A stretch of 64,000 nt of DNA from Acidobacteriota bacterium. Its GTDB lineage: Bacteria; Acidobacteriota; Blastocatellia; Pyrinomonadales; Pyrinomonadaceae. The stretch covers positions 372,001 to 436,000 of the forward strand of contig JAHBSK010000003.1 in the NCBI GenBank assembly GCA_019639175.1, in the 5' to 3' direction. Positions 1 to 8,731 of this stretch are shown in pieces. The notes below the pieces were generated by a model. It was not told where the DNA came from. It was given only the letters and a program-made list of their open reading frames with translations, and ran no database searches. The position numbers and the translations under genes were made by a program. Each line of letters begins with the position of its first letter. Positions within the stretch are counted from its first letter, which is position 1.

Positions 1-452
1 CCAAGCTGAATAACCTTCGGATCTTTTTTCTCGGCATTTGGCGGCCCTGCGTTTGCGGCGGCTATCTTGCCGGCGGCCTCAACGAGCCTTGCCCTTACTT
101 GTGCCGGATTGTCCGCTTTAAGCGCCGTCAGGATCGCATCCGCCGCGTCGAGCGATTCTATCTCGCCCAGGGCAAATGCCGCCATAGCCCGCACGCCCGC
201 TGACCTCTCTTTTTCCAAAAGAGAGGTCAGCGGGCGTATAGCTGCCCGGTCACCGATGCGTCCCGCCGCCAAAGCCGCGCGAACTTTGACAGCATCGTTC
301 GGGCTTTTTAACAGGTCTTCAATTGCCTTGCCATAATCCAGCGAATCCTCTGCCTTGAGGATCGCGATATGCGTTGCGACCGGAACCTGTCCGGCTGTCG
401 AAATTGAAAACAAAAGAACTATCAGAGCGGAAAATTTGAGGGCTTTTATCAT
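1..452 (-). CDS. Secreted HEAT-repeat protein, N-terminal part (runs off the window)
   Basis: The minus strand is open from an ATG at 452 to the window edge, giving 150 residues with no stop. It starts with a Sec-type signal peptide (MIKALKFSALIVLLF..., cleavage probably after ISTAG). Alternating helical repeats typical of HEAT/PBS-lyase scaffolds follow, for example AALAAGRIGDRAAIRPL and MAAFALGEIESLDAADA. Such proteins act as binding scaffolds; no catalytic residue is visible. An AGGTC sequence lies just upstream of the ATG. A perfect 21-bp inverted repeat sits inside the reading frame at 193-237. The C-terminal part and the substrate cannot be seen. Confidence 0.8.
   Translation of the reverse strand, partial: MIKALKFSALIVLLFSISTAGQVPVATHIAILKAEDSLDYGKAIEDLLKSPNDAVKVRAALAAGRIGDRAAIRPLTSLLEKERSAGVRAMAAFALGEIESLDAADAILTALKADNPAQVRARLVEAAGKIAAANAGPPNAEKKDPKVIQL
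193..237. repeat. Perfect 21-bp inverted repeat inside the HEAT-repeat gene
   Basis: The arms at 193-213 and 217-237 are exact reverse complements, separated by the 3-nt loop TCC. The element lies fully inside the HEAT-repeat reading frame and is translated there (TSLLEKERSAG in the middle). Another hairpin with a TCC loop occurs in the intergenic repeat at 1229-1249. A REP-like or MITE-like unit tolerated in frame is the likely explanation. Confidence 0.85.
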
Positions 453-459
453 GACCTGA

Positions 460-879
460 TTATATTACCAGATTCTTTTTTTCGTGAACGCCGCCGGGCG
501 CTTTACGCGTTCTTGCCTTTGCCGTTCGCAGGTCGAGGACGAGAATGCCGTCGCCGTCTATCTCCACATCCTGAAAGCGGACGGACTGCGTCAGTTCGAC
601 ACCAAATTCCTGCATTATCCTGTACGCTCGTATCAAGCGTCCGCCATGACGTCCCTGTTTTGCGACGCGGAACACATCGCGTCCGCGCGGATCGGCGGGC
701 CTGACGCCTATCCGGTCATTTATCCGGTCAAAATAAAGATGAACCACCTCAGCACACTTTATGCTCTGGTGCGTTTTTCGGCTCATCACTATAAACCCTT
801 GCGGATTCATCGTCACATAATGGCTGGCCCAGCGTCCGGTCAATTCTCCTTTCGGGCATCTTTTCCAATTACTGCTCAT
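460..879 (-). CDS. Conserved-looking hypothetical protein (139 aa)
   Basis: I do not recognise the family. The start was placed at the ATG at 879 (MSSNWKRCPKGELTG), which has GGAGG about 12 nt upstream; the frame is open further upstream but without a good ribosome site. The protein is soluble and basic, with no signal peptide or membrane segment. It has a mixed beta pattern (HYVTMNPQGFIVMSRKTH, VEIDGDGILVLDLR) and a conserved-looking GVRPADPRGRDVFRV stretch. It ends 7 bp before the HEAT gene start on the same strand, so the two may be co-transcribed. A plus-strand frame over the same bases is judged a shadow. Confidence 0.6.
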   Translation of the reverse strand: MSSNWKRCPKGELTGRWASHYVTMNPQGFIVMSRKTHQSIKCAEVVHLYFDRINDRIGVRPADPRGRDVFRVAKQGRHGGRLIRAYRIMQEFGVELTQSVRFQDVEIDGDGILVLDLRTAKARTRKAPGGVHEKKNLVI

Positions 880-1111
880 ATCTTTGTCATCGCCTCCGCG
901 GCATTTCCAAAGTAACAGCACCGCAGACCTGTCTCCAGGCCAAATCTCACGCAATGCACGAAACGCACAAGATGCAGAAAAACCATTCTCACGGCATGAA
1001 TGCCCGGCCTTATCGACCCCTTTATCACCCAAGCGTTCAGCCGCGTCCCTCGCCGGCCCTATGTCCCGCTCACCGCCTCTCTCGAACCGTCCTCAAAACG
1101 TCAATTTGGTC

Positions 1112-1330
1112 AGGAAAATTTTATTTTGGAACGGAAAATCTCATTTTGGAACGGTCAGAACCGGGAGCGGCAGCGACCGGGTTCCTTGACTGGAGCGCAG
1201 GCATCCTGCCTGCACAAGCCTCGCACTGCGGAAAGGCTCCGCCTTTCCGTAAGGTCTGAAAAAAACACTTCCACCCTGCCGGAGGCCCGGCGGCACAGCC
1301 GCCTGTTCACACCGGCGGTTCTGACAGATC
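1112..1330. repeat. Intergenic mosaic of short palindromic and direct repeats
   Basis: This gene-free stretch between the OsmC gene and the hypothetical at 460-879 contains several repeat units. ATTTTGGAACGG occurs twice, at 1123-1134 and 1143-1154. A GCGCAGGCATCC-type unit sits at about 1195-1210. A 9-bp hairpin with a TCC loop lies at 1229-1249. A 35-nt block at 1271-1305 recurs exactly at 32784-32818. The GCAGGCATCC motif is also the core of the repeats inside hmgA (24046-24122). This points to a genome-wide interspersed repeat family. Apparent plus-strand reading frames here are explained by the repeats. Confidence 0.75.
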
Positions 1331-1406
1331 ATCTCTATTTCCACAGCCAAGGCCAAAGGCCGAAAACCTAAGACCAACGGCCCAATATCTCTCTAACCCG
1401 AAAGAT

Positions 1407-1832
1407 CTACTCAACCTCAATGACCTCATATGTCGTGGTGATCTCGGCGGTTGGGCGGACTGTTGCGGCGACGGAGCAGTATTTTTCGTCGGAAAGCTGG
1501 ATGGCGTCGGCAACTGCCTTCTCCGAAACGCCGCGTCCATGCACGATATGGTGAACCCTGAAACTGACGTATTTACGCGGATGTTCGTCAGCGCGAACGC
1601 CTGTGACCTCAACGCGGTAATCTGTCACATCCTGACGCTTTTTCTTTAGGATAGAGATGACATCAGCCGCCGTACAGCCCGCGACCGAAACCAGCAGCAT
1701 CTCCATCGGCGTCGGGGCCGCTCGTCTATCCCCTTTTGTATCAATGGTTTGTGCGTGTCCGCTGGGCGTTGTCCCGATAAAGAATTCGTCACCTGCGTAA
1801 ACTACCTCTGCCCGATATTCATTTTCGGCCAT
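1407..1832 (-). CDS. OsmC/Ohr-family peroxiredoxin-like protein
   Basis: The 141-residue protein matches the OsmC family, small dimeric thiol peroxidases that reduce organic hydroperoxides in the cytoplasm. The two family cysteines are present: one in VAGCTAADV (about residue 54), followed by a long helix, and one in KYCSVAATV (about residue 119). The N-terminal beta meander and the APTPMEMLLVSVAGC turn are typical. It is closer to the YhfA-like OsmC group than to Ohr. The length is normal. It stands alone, followed by the repeat mosaic. The exact substrate is not visible. Confidence 0.88.
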   Translation of the reverse strand: MAENEYRAEVVYAGDEFFIGTTPSGHAQTIDTKGDRRAAPTPMEMLLVSVAGCTAADVISILKKKRQDVTDYRVEVTGVRADEHPRKYVSFRVHHIVHGRGVSEKAVADAIQLSDEKYCSVAATVRPTAEITTTYEVIEVE

Positions 1833-2000
1833 CTCTGATCGATCTCCTGTTTGTGCTAATTATACGGTGATTTTACCATACTGCCGGCCTTTAGCACGGC
1901 GGCGGCCGCAAAACAAAACAACGTTTGGTACGAAATATGCTTCTTAACCTGTGGCAGGAATTGCCGCGTTCCATTATTGTGTTTATTAAAAGAGGTCATT

Positions 2001-3602
2001 ATGCGACGTTACATCAACCGTCTTTCGCTGCTTTCGCTTTTCGCCTTTCTCCTGTTCGGCTCGGCCGCAACTGCCGACGCACAGCGTCGCAATGAACGCG
2101 AGACCCGCGACACGCTCCGCAGCCTTAATTCAAAGATCGACGATTTTGCCTTTGCGCTCGATGCACGGCTGAGAAGTTCATCCGTAAACCGCGGTTCGCG
2201 CAGCGATGCCGAGAACAGCATCGACCGGCTCCGCGAAGCTGTAAAGACATTTGGCGACAACCTTGACCGCAAACGCGAAAATCGAACGGACATCAACGGC
2301 ATAGTCGCCGCCGCACAGGACGTTTCGGCCTATCTGGACGCCAATCCGCAAAACCGCCGTATCGGCTCGACGTGGGACGAAGTTCGCGGCCTGATCGACC
2401 GCCTTGCCGGCTCATACGGCGTTTCGCCCGATTGGAGCGGCAGAACCTCGGCAAATGATGACATACCGTATTCGTCGCCTATTCCGGCCGCTTCTTATCA
2501 CCGCATGAGCGGCACGTACAGCCTCGACAAAAACAGAAGCGAGGACACCGCCGACATAATTGACGGCATACAGCTTTCGGCAGAGAATAGACGCGACCTC
2601 GAGGGCAAGCTCAGCTCACCCGACCAGATCGCTTTGAGAATTAACGGCGACAACGTCACGCTTGCCTCAAACCTTGCTGACCCGATCACCTTTGCCGCAG
2701 ACGGCAGCGAAAGGTCGGAACAGGCCGATGGCCGCACGATTCGCGTCCGCGCCTCGCTCAACGGTGACCGCCTGACCGTTTCGAGCCTCGGCGGCGACAC
2801 GGATTACACCATCATCTTTGAACCCACCGGCAGCGGCGGAATGAAGGTGACGAAACGCATAACGACACCCTATCTGGACGAAACTGTCTTTGTTGACAGC
2901 ATTTACAACAAAACCGACGAGGTCGCACGGCTCGGCATAGAGGACATCGACGATACCTACGCCGCCAACGATGACGACGGCAATTGGTCAAGCAACGACC
3001 CCAATGACCGCATCGGCAGCAGCAGCCCGAACCCGACTTTGAGCAAACCGCGCATCGGTGAGTTCATAATACCCAACGGCGAGATCATCTCCGTCGTGCT
3101 GGACAACGAGATAAACACAAAGATCTCTCAAAACAACGACCGCTTCAAAATGACCGTGCAAAGCCCAGATGAATTTCGCGGCGCCGTCATCGAAGGCTAT
3201 ATCTCAGGCGTCGGCCGCTCAGGCCAGGTCTCAGGCCGCTCGAACGTGACGTTCAACTTTGAACGCATCACCCTAAGAAACGGCCGCGAATACGATTTTT
3301 CAGGCTATATCCACAGCATAAAGGACCACGCAGGCAAGGAAGTAAAGATCAACCCCGAAGGAACCGTTCAGGGCGACAGCCAGACAAAAGAGACCGCTAA
3401 ACGCGGAGGCATCGGTGCCGGCATCGGCGCGGTCATCGGAGCCATAGCAGGCGGCGGCAAAGGCGCGATCCTTGGGGCCATCATCGGCGGCGGTGCAGGA
3501 GCAGGTTCGGTCATTGCCACCGGCCGCGACGACGTTCGCCTGATGCCCGGTTCAACGATAACGATACAGTCGTCATCGCCGATCCGATCAGCGAATCAAT
3601 AA
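2001..3602 (+). CDS. Secreted protein with C-terminal glycine-zipper segment
   Basis: The 533-residue protein starts at the ATG at 2001 (MRRYINRLSLLSLF), which has AGAGG 8 nt upstream; the frame opens a little earlier at a weaker site. A signal peptide (cleavage near ATADA-QRR) leads into an arginine- and aspartate-rich helical region (residues about 30-130), then beta-rich sequence. The last 70 residues contain a glycine zipper (GIGAGIGAVIGAIAGGGKG and a second GGGAGAG run) of the kind that inserts into or spans membranes. Such proteins are usually envelope-associated. The function is unknown. It is a single gene, transcribed away from OsmC. Confidence 0.75.
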   Translation: MRRYINRLSLLSLFAFLLFGSAATADAQRRNERETRDTLRSLNSKIDDFAFALDARLRSSSVNRGSRSDAENSIDRLREAVKTFGDNLDRKRENRTDINGIVAAAQDVSAYLDANPQNRRIGSTWDEVRGLIDRLAGSYGVSPDWSGRTSANDDIPYSSPIPAASYHRMSGTYSLDKNRSEDTADIIDGIQLSAENRRDLEGKLSSPDQIALRINGDNVTLASNLADPITFAADGSERSEQADGRTIRVRASLNGDRLTVSSLGGDTDYTIIFEPTGSGGMKVTKRITTPYLDETVFVDSIYNKTDEVARLGIEDIDDTYAANDDDGNWSSNDPNDRIGSSSPNPTLSKPRIGEFIIPNGEIISVVLDNEINTKISQNNDRFKMTVQSPDEFRGAVIEGYISGVGRSGQVSGRSNVTFNFERITLRNGREYDFSGYIHSIKDHAGKEVKINPEGTVQGDSQTKETAKRGGIGAGIGAVIGAIAGGGKGAILGAIIGGGAGAGSVIATGRDDVRLMPGSTITIQSSSPIRSANQ

Positions 3603-3772
3603 TTCCACATTCAGGCAGCATTTGATCACCCCTTCAGTTCTCTCCGCTCACGGCGGAGACTCAGGGCGAGGTATTCGTCCGGCTTTGGTCATGGGATAAT
3701 ATCATCCTCGCGGCTAAAGCTTTTTCTTTTTGATGTCTGTTAAGGTTTTTGTCTCTGTGCTTAAATAGTTAG

Positions 3773-4582
3773 ATGCAGCAAATATCAGACGAGATCGACC
3801 AATATCGCGACCGCAAATGGCGACTCGAGGATTCGCTCCGTATAAAAACGGCCGAAGATGTCGAAAAGATGGTCGATGATATCGGATTTTGCCTCGGCCT
3901 AACCGATGTAAGAAAGCGTATGCCCTCTGTCTATATCGCGGTTTGCGGCCGACGTGATGCGCACATGCCGCGAAATGTGCAGAAAGACCCGGAAGCCAGC
4001 ACGGCCTGGGTGCTGAAGGACGAGGTCATAGCACGCGGCCGCATTTACTACGGCAAGATCTACAAGGGACACTCGATGTTCGTTTCCCGCAGGCTTGTAC
4101 CTGCCTTTAATTCCGTCTGGGGATGCTCAAAGGCCGGCGAAGCCGGAATATTGTCAAAACCGGCACAGGCGGTTTTGAAAGTGCTGCGGAAAGAGTGGGA
4201 AATGGCAACAAGCGACCTCCGCGAGGCGTGCGGTTTTACGAACAAAGCCGACCTTACCAAGGCGATAGACGAACTGCAAAAGCGGATGAAGGTCGTTCCG
4301 CAGGAAGTTGTTTACACACCAAAATTCACCTACATCTGGACACTTGCCGAAGCGCGTTTTCCCGAAGAATTGAGTGTAAAAATGAAACGTGAAGATGCCG
4401 TACGCGAGATCGCCCGCGCATACCTCAATATGTGCGGGCGAACACTGGTCGGTGAACTGGCCGGCAGATTCGGCTTTTCACGTCGTGACGCCGGCAAAGC
4501 CAATCACGAACTGGTCGATGAAGGCTTTGCCGAACGTCTGGATAAAGGAATTTATCAAGTAGTCGATCTTGATACCACTTGA
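3773..4582 (+). CDS. Winged-helix protein, possibly AlkZ-related
   Basis: The 269-residue cytoplasmic protein has no signal or membrane segment. The middle (residues about 55-115, VYIAVCGRRDAHMPRN through LVPAFNSVWG) and the two C-terminal helical modules (residues about 130-190 and 205-262) look like winged-helix DNA-binding units. The last module has the form TLVGELAGRFGFSRRDAGKA. The general plan recalls the AlkZ/YcaQ-related DNA glycosylase-like family, but the catalytic Q-x-Q/D motif of true AlkZ was not found. Glycosylase activity is therefore not claimed. It converges with the secreted protein at 4590-6401, with only 7 bp between the stops. Confidence 0.55.
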   Translation: MQQISDEIDQYRDRKWRLEDSLRIKTAEDVEKMVDDIGFCLGLTDVRKRMPSVYIAVCGRRDAHMPRNVQKDPEASTAWVLKDEVIARGRIYYGKIYKGHSMFVSRRLVPAFNSVWGCSKAGEAGILSKPAQAVLKVLRKEWEMATSDLREACGFTNKADLTKAIDELQKRMKVVPQEVVYTPKFTYIWTLAEARFPEELSVKMKREDAVREIARAYLNMCGRTLVGELAGRFGFSRRDAGKANHELVDEGFAERLDKGIYQVVDLDTT

Positions 4583-4589
4583 AAGTTCC

Positions 4590-6401
4590 CTATCGGCCGC
4601 GTCCGAGAATGCCTGAACCTCCGCCGTTGACCGGCATAAAGGTGACATCGGCGACCGAGTCAGAAAGCGAAATAACCTGCGGATCAAACTGATGACCGCG
4701 TGAGGTAACGCTTATCACATAAGTCTCGCCTGTCAGCAAACCTTCGAAGCGGAAATAACCAAATGCACCGGTACGGGACACTCTGGTATTTCCATTGGAA
4801 TCCGTGATCCTCACCGTTGCATTTCCCAGTCCGGTATATTCATTGACGAGAACGCGGCCATTGATCAAACCCGGAGCTGAGGTCGGAGCCTGATTTACAA
4901 CTCCTTCCGTAACTGAAAGCCCGCACAATCCGCCGAACAGGTGCGTTGCCCTCGGCTCTGCGCTTCCGGTCTCATCGACATACTGTGCACGAGTGCCGTT
5001 TGATGCCGGGTCACCTGTTATCGGCAGTGTCTGGCTAACTGAAGCGGGTGTGACATCCACGTCATACAAAAGGATCGCTGTCGCTCCCGGAGCCACAATA
5101 CCCGGATCCCATACGACATCACCCGTGCCGCCTACTGAGGGCTGTGAGACCGCGGAACCCTGACTGGCCGTGAAACCTCCGCCATAAACAACTCCGCTGC
5201 CGGGAACATTCGACGTAATTACGTTCGAAGCTGCGGAAAAGGTAACGGGATGTGCGGTCGGATTGGAAAAAGTGACCGATACACGCATTCTGCCCGTTTG
5301 CCCGACAGGTATCGGATTTGGCCCCGAAACCTGAACGAACTGCTGTGAAAGATGCGGTTTTAGAGGAGCCGTACCATCATCAGTCGGCAAATAAACACGA
5401 AACGAATTTGCTGCCGGATTCGACGTCGGCGGATTATTAGCGGCCTGTGAATTTGTTAGGTAAACAGTGGTGTAGTTTCCGCTGTTTGGATAAACACTGA
5501 TAGCAAAATTCCCTGTCCAGATACCGTAACCTCCGGCGGTTTGGGAACTGGTCCAACCGCTGACCGGATCACGTCTCCATGCATCATTTCCGGAAAGCTG
5601 TACAGATGCAAAACTTTGAGAAAATGTACCGGATGTGAAATTCATTGAACCTACATTCCTACCGGCCGCATGGTCGTAGTCAAAGTCATTCTTTGAGAAT
5701 GAGCAACCTGAAGTTATATAGGGATACAGGGTATAATTCTTTGTCGCAAGATCTGCGTTGACGCCCATGGGGAGAAAGCTGTCGGCATAGATATTTAGCT
5801 CAGTGCCGCCGCCGTCGGGATCACCGTCATGCGCTCTCAGGCCAAAGGCGTTGATGTCGTCACCGGAAGTAACGGCACTGGACATATCAACTCTGATCTC
5901 CCAGTGGCCGGGGGTTGCGGCTACAACACTACCAAGATTTACCCATAAATTATCGGCACACGGGGCAGAAACCGTGTTATTGCAAGTAAGTGTCGCCTGT
6001 ACAGCACCAGCCGGATCCAACAGTGTATATGTAACGGCTGAGTTGTAGCTGCTTCTGGCTCGGTCACGACCGCCGCTGGCATCGGAGGCTCCGCCGGCAC
6101 CCACATCGGCATCAAAAATGTCAACTACAAGATCTGAGACTCCCTGAGGAACTTCTATAAAAAACCGGTAGGGCTGATTCAAAGTACCAGAGACATAATC
6201 GCCGTTTGATGACGCCGCACCGCTGCCGGTGACTGTGAAAAGGGTCGTTGTGCCGCTGTTGGCATTTTCAACTGCGGGCTTCCTGGCTCTGGAAGATTGT
6301 GTATCCGCCTGACCGACCACAAATGCTCCCTGTTGGGAAAAAGCAAAAACTACTAACAACGCGATAAACCTGTGCATCAATGTTGAGTATTTGTTGAACA
6401 T
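4590..6401 (-). CDS. Large secreted protein with C-terminal carboxypeptidase-regulatory-like domain
   Basis: The 603-residue exported protein begins with a signal peptide (RFIALLVVFAFSQQGAFVVG). Residues 50-170 hold a beta-sandwich that resembles a P-domain/pre-peptidase-like module (YRFFIEVPQGVSDLVVDIFD). A long central region is rich in Ser, Thr, Asn and Gly. Residues about 520-590 form a carboxypeptidase-regulatory-like/SdrB-type domain (INGRVLVNEYTGLGNATVRI...GYFRFEGLLTGETYVISV). It is probably a surface or extracellular structural protein. No enzyme motif is seen. Its promoter should lie in the A/T-rich stretch at 6402-6600. Confidence 0.7.
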   Translation of the reverse strand: MFNKYSTLMHRFIALLVVFAFSQQGAFVVGQADTQSSRARKPAVENANSGTTTLFTVTGSGAASSNGDYVSGTLNQPYRFFIEVPQGVSDLVVDIFDADVGAGGASDASGGRDRARSSYNSAVTYTLLDPAGAVQATLTCNNTVSAPCADNLWVNLGSVVAATPGHWEIRVDMSSAVTSGDDINAFGLRAHDGDPDGGGTELNIYADSFLPMGVNADLATKNYTLYPYITSGCSFSKNDFDYDHAAGRNVGSMNFTSGTFSQSFASVQLSGNDAWRRDPVSGWTSSQTAGGYGIWTGNFAISVYPNSGNYTTVYLTNSQAANNPPTSNPAANSFRVYLPTDDGTAPLKPHLSQQFVQVSGPNPIPVGQTGRMRVSVTFSNPTAHPVTFSAASNVITSNVPGSGVVYGGGFTASQGSAVSQPSVGGTGDVVWDPGIVAPGATAILLYDVDVTPASVSQTLPITGDPASNGTRAQYVDETGSAEPRATHLFGGLCGLSVTEGVVNQAPTSAPGLINGRVLVNEYTGLGNATVRITDSNGNTRVSRTGAFGYFRFEGLLTGETYVISVTSRGHQFDPQVISLSDSVADVTFMPVNGGGSGILGRGR

Positions 6402-6675
6402 AATTTTATCCTGAACATTGGGGGACTAATATAAGATGAAGTTCGGATCACAGCATATCGACCCGATTAAGCATAAAAAGTTCTTATATGGGAGTAGGGG
6501 AAACTACTATAAAATATTGTCATAAAAAGGGATAATCCGTCAAGGCTGTGTTATGCAAAACTCTATACGGACCGTGACAATTGTTATAGGACTCAGCCGA
6601 TCTTCAACTCAAAAGAGGGGCAAAACGATCTGATAGATATTCAAAAAATTTCCGGTTTTTATTGTAGTCAGAAGT
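6402..6675. other. A/T-rich intergenic region upstream of the 4590-6401 gene
   Basis: No convincing gene is found in this stretch between two minus-strand genes. It is visibly A/T-richer than its surroundings, for example TACTATAAAATATTG near 6505, and probably holds the promoter and leader of the secreted protein downstream on the minus strand. No clean -35/-10 pair could be fixed by eye. Confidence 0.4.
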
Positions 6676-6711
6676 AAAAGCCCCGGCACATGATGAAGTG
6701 TCGGGGCTTTA
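6676..6711 (-). terminator. Rho-independent terminator of the LVIVD gene
   Basis: Arms AAAGCCCCGGCAC (6677-6689) and GTGTCGGGGCTTT (6698-6710) form a 13-bp stem with one G-T pair. On the minus strand the stem is followed by a T-run. It lies 28 bp past the stop of the LVIVD-repeat gene. Confidence 0.8.
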
Positions 6712-6738
6712 TCTGTCTCAGTATTTTGCTTGGTACAG

Positions 6739-8721
6739 CTATTCAGCGTTTTTGAGGATATCGGCCGCAGCTCTGAGTCTGGCCACATCCGCTTCATTCT
6801 TTGTCTTTGCGGCAGCCTTTTCCAGTGTCTTGGCCTGTTTATTCAACTGAGAGGCGGTCTTTTTGCCGCGAGGATTTTCACTCTCTGCTTTCTGGATCGC
6901 CTTTCGCACCGAATTGATCTGCCCCGAAGACAACGCTTTTGAACGCTCAAGCTGATCGACATAGGCTTTTGCGACGGCCAATGTGTTTGGCCACACGATC
7001 CGTTCCTGGCTCTGAACATTCAGTTCACTGACATGAACCGCCTTGGCCGCGTCGATCTCATTCTGCGTCAGGAATTTGGTCGGAGTGAGTTCAAGTATGT
7101 CCAAACCACGAGCGATCTCTGAAGAATAGACCTTGCCGTTATACCAATATGCCGACCATGAACCGCCCATGATGAGCATATCAGGATTGATCGGGCCGCG
7201 GTCAAAGTATGCGATCTCGATCGGGTTATTAGGGTCGGTGAAATCCATGACCGAAATTCCACCCTGATACCATGCCTGCACCTTGATGTCTCGTCCGGGA
7301 ACAGGAACAAGCGAACCGTTGTGAGCAACGCAGTTCTCGGCTGAGGTCTGAGCCGCCGGGAGCTTGTAGTAGTTGCCGAATTCCAGCTTGTTGTCCTTCA
7401 AACGAAATATTGCGTTCGCTCCCCATTTATTTGGGTCGGTATCGCGGCACCGCGCTCCCATTCCGCCGCCCCATTCATCGGTATAAACGACCTTGCTTCC
7501 GTCGTTTGAGAAGGATGCCGAGTGCCAGTAAGCATAATTGGGGTCGTTCACAGATTCGATACGTTTTGGATTTGCCGGATCTTTTATGTCGAGCAAAATG
7601 CCGTTGCCCGCGCACGCACCCGCAGCAAGGCCTATCTCGGAATAGACGGTTATATCGTGGCATTGATCGGTCTCCTGCGGCCTGCCCTTGTTCTCATGAG
7701 AACCGCCATCGGTCAGTGCATTGATCTTGCCTGTTTCGTCACCGAAGATCCTTGGGCTGGAAACTATTTTGGAATCCTGCGGCGAAGCCAGCGGAACCTT
7801 TATCACATCGATACTGAATAACGACGTGTTCGGATTCTTATCCGCCGGGCCGCCTGAACATCCGGCCAATTCTTCATCCTGCCTTACAAACGATGTTCCA
7901 GAGATATAAACGTAAATGTTGTCTTTGTCATCCGGATCGGGAACTAGCGTATGTGTATGGGAACCTCGGCACGATTGTACGGCCGCGACTTGTTTCGGGT
8001 TGCGGATGTCCGAAATATCAAATATGCGAACACCGCGAAACCTGTCTTTGTTAGCGGCAGGCGGTCCGCCCATCTGACCTGACTGTGCAGATACAGGAAA
8101 ACCTTCCGTGCCGCAATCCAGACGGCCATTGGGCATTTCGACCGACATGAACATCAGGTTCTTATAGACCGACACATCTCCCTGACCGCCGGGACACAAC
8201 ATTGATGTCAAAAGCTTGGTATTCGCAGGATCGGAAATATCGTAAATATTTATGCCATAAAAATTGCCCAGAAAAAGATGGTTTCCCTGAAAGGCAATGT
8301 CTGAATTTGCCAAAGCAAGTCCTGCTATCGGCATTTTGATCGCGGCCGGGATCATCGAGGCATTTGGAACACCAAGCGATGTCAGAGCCTTGTCCACTCT
8401 TGGATCGTTCGGATCGACACCGAGGTCGAACGCATCCGGCTTTTTCAGCAGCGAGATATGCTTCATTCCAAAAGATATTTCGCCGGCGTCAAAAAGGCCC
8501 GGTTTCAGTTTTGCCCTGGGGTCGTTTACGTCAGAGCCGGTCATTCCCTCCGGAAGAGGCGGAGCTTTTTCCAGCCCGAACGGGTTTCCACCGCCTTGTT
8601 CGGCCGGTTTATCGGCCGGAGTCGGTGTTGGGTCTTGTGCAAAGGAGCCTACAGCAAAAAGCAGGCTTAACGAAAATGCGGCTGCGATAGCGCGTAAAAA
8701 TTTGGTTGTTGAACTCTTCAT
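6739..8721 (-). CDS. Secreted LVIVD-repeat (beta-propeller-like) protein
   Basis: The 660-residue protein starts at the ATG of MKSSTTKFLRAIAAAFSLSL, 10 nt after the DUF305 stop, which suggests translational coupling. A signal peptide is followed by a Pro/Thr-rich linker. Several LVIVD-type blades follow, each of the form GINIYDISDPANTKLL, VRIFDISDIRNPKQV, GISVMDFTDPNNPIEI or GLDILELTP. These proteins form secreted beta-propellers of unknown catalytic role. Residues about 590-660 are a lysine/alanine-rich helical tail. Pairing with a DUF305 protein suggests a joint periplasmic function, possibly in metal handling; that last step is inference. Confidence 0.85.
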   Translation of the reverse strand: MKSSTTKFLRAIAAAFSLSLLFAVGSFAQDPTPTPADKPAEQGGGNPFGLEKAPPLPEGMTGSDVNDPRAKLKPGLFDAGEISFGMKHISLLKKPDAFDLGVDPNDPRVDKALTSLGVPNASMIPAAIKMPIAGLALANSDIAFQGNHLFLGNFYGINIYDISDPANTKLLTSMLCPGGQGDVSVYKNLMFMSVEMPNGRLDCGTEGFPVSAQSGQMGGPPAANKDRFRGVRIFDISDIRNPKQVAAVQSCRGSHTHTLVPDPDDKDNIYVYISGTSFVRQDEELAGCSGGPADKNPNTSLFSIDVIKVPLASPQDSKIVSSPRIFGDETGKINALTDGGSHENKGRPQETDQCHDITVYSEIGLAAGACAGNGILLDIKDPANPKRIESVNDPNYAYWHSASFSNDGSKVVYTDEWGGGMGARCRDTDPNKWGANAIFRLKDNKLEFGNYYKLPAAQTSAENCVAHNGSLVPVPGRDIKVQAWYQGGISVMDFTDPNNPIEIAYFDRGPINPDMLIMGGSWSAYWYNGKVYSSEIARGLDILELTPTKFLTQNEIDAAKAVHVSELNVQSQERIVWPNTLAVAKAYVDQLERSKALSSGQINSVRKAIQKAESENPRGKKTASQLNKQAKTLEKAAAKTKNEADVARLRAAADILKNAE

Positions 8722-8731
8722 GATCTTTTGT

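Noticed and set aside
884..1371. Several plus-strand reading frames of 100-120 codons upstream of the OsmC gene
   Set aside because: They run through the palindromic repeat mosaic and antisense to a better-supported minus-strand gene; the translated text (for example SAGILPAQ) is repeat-derived.
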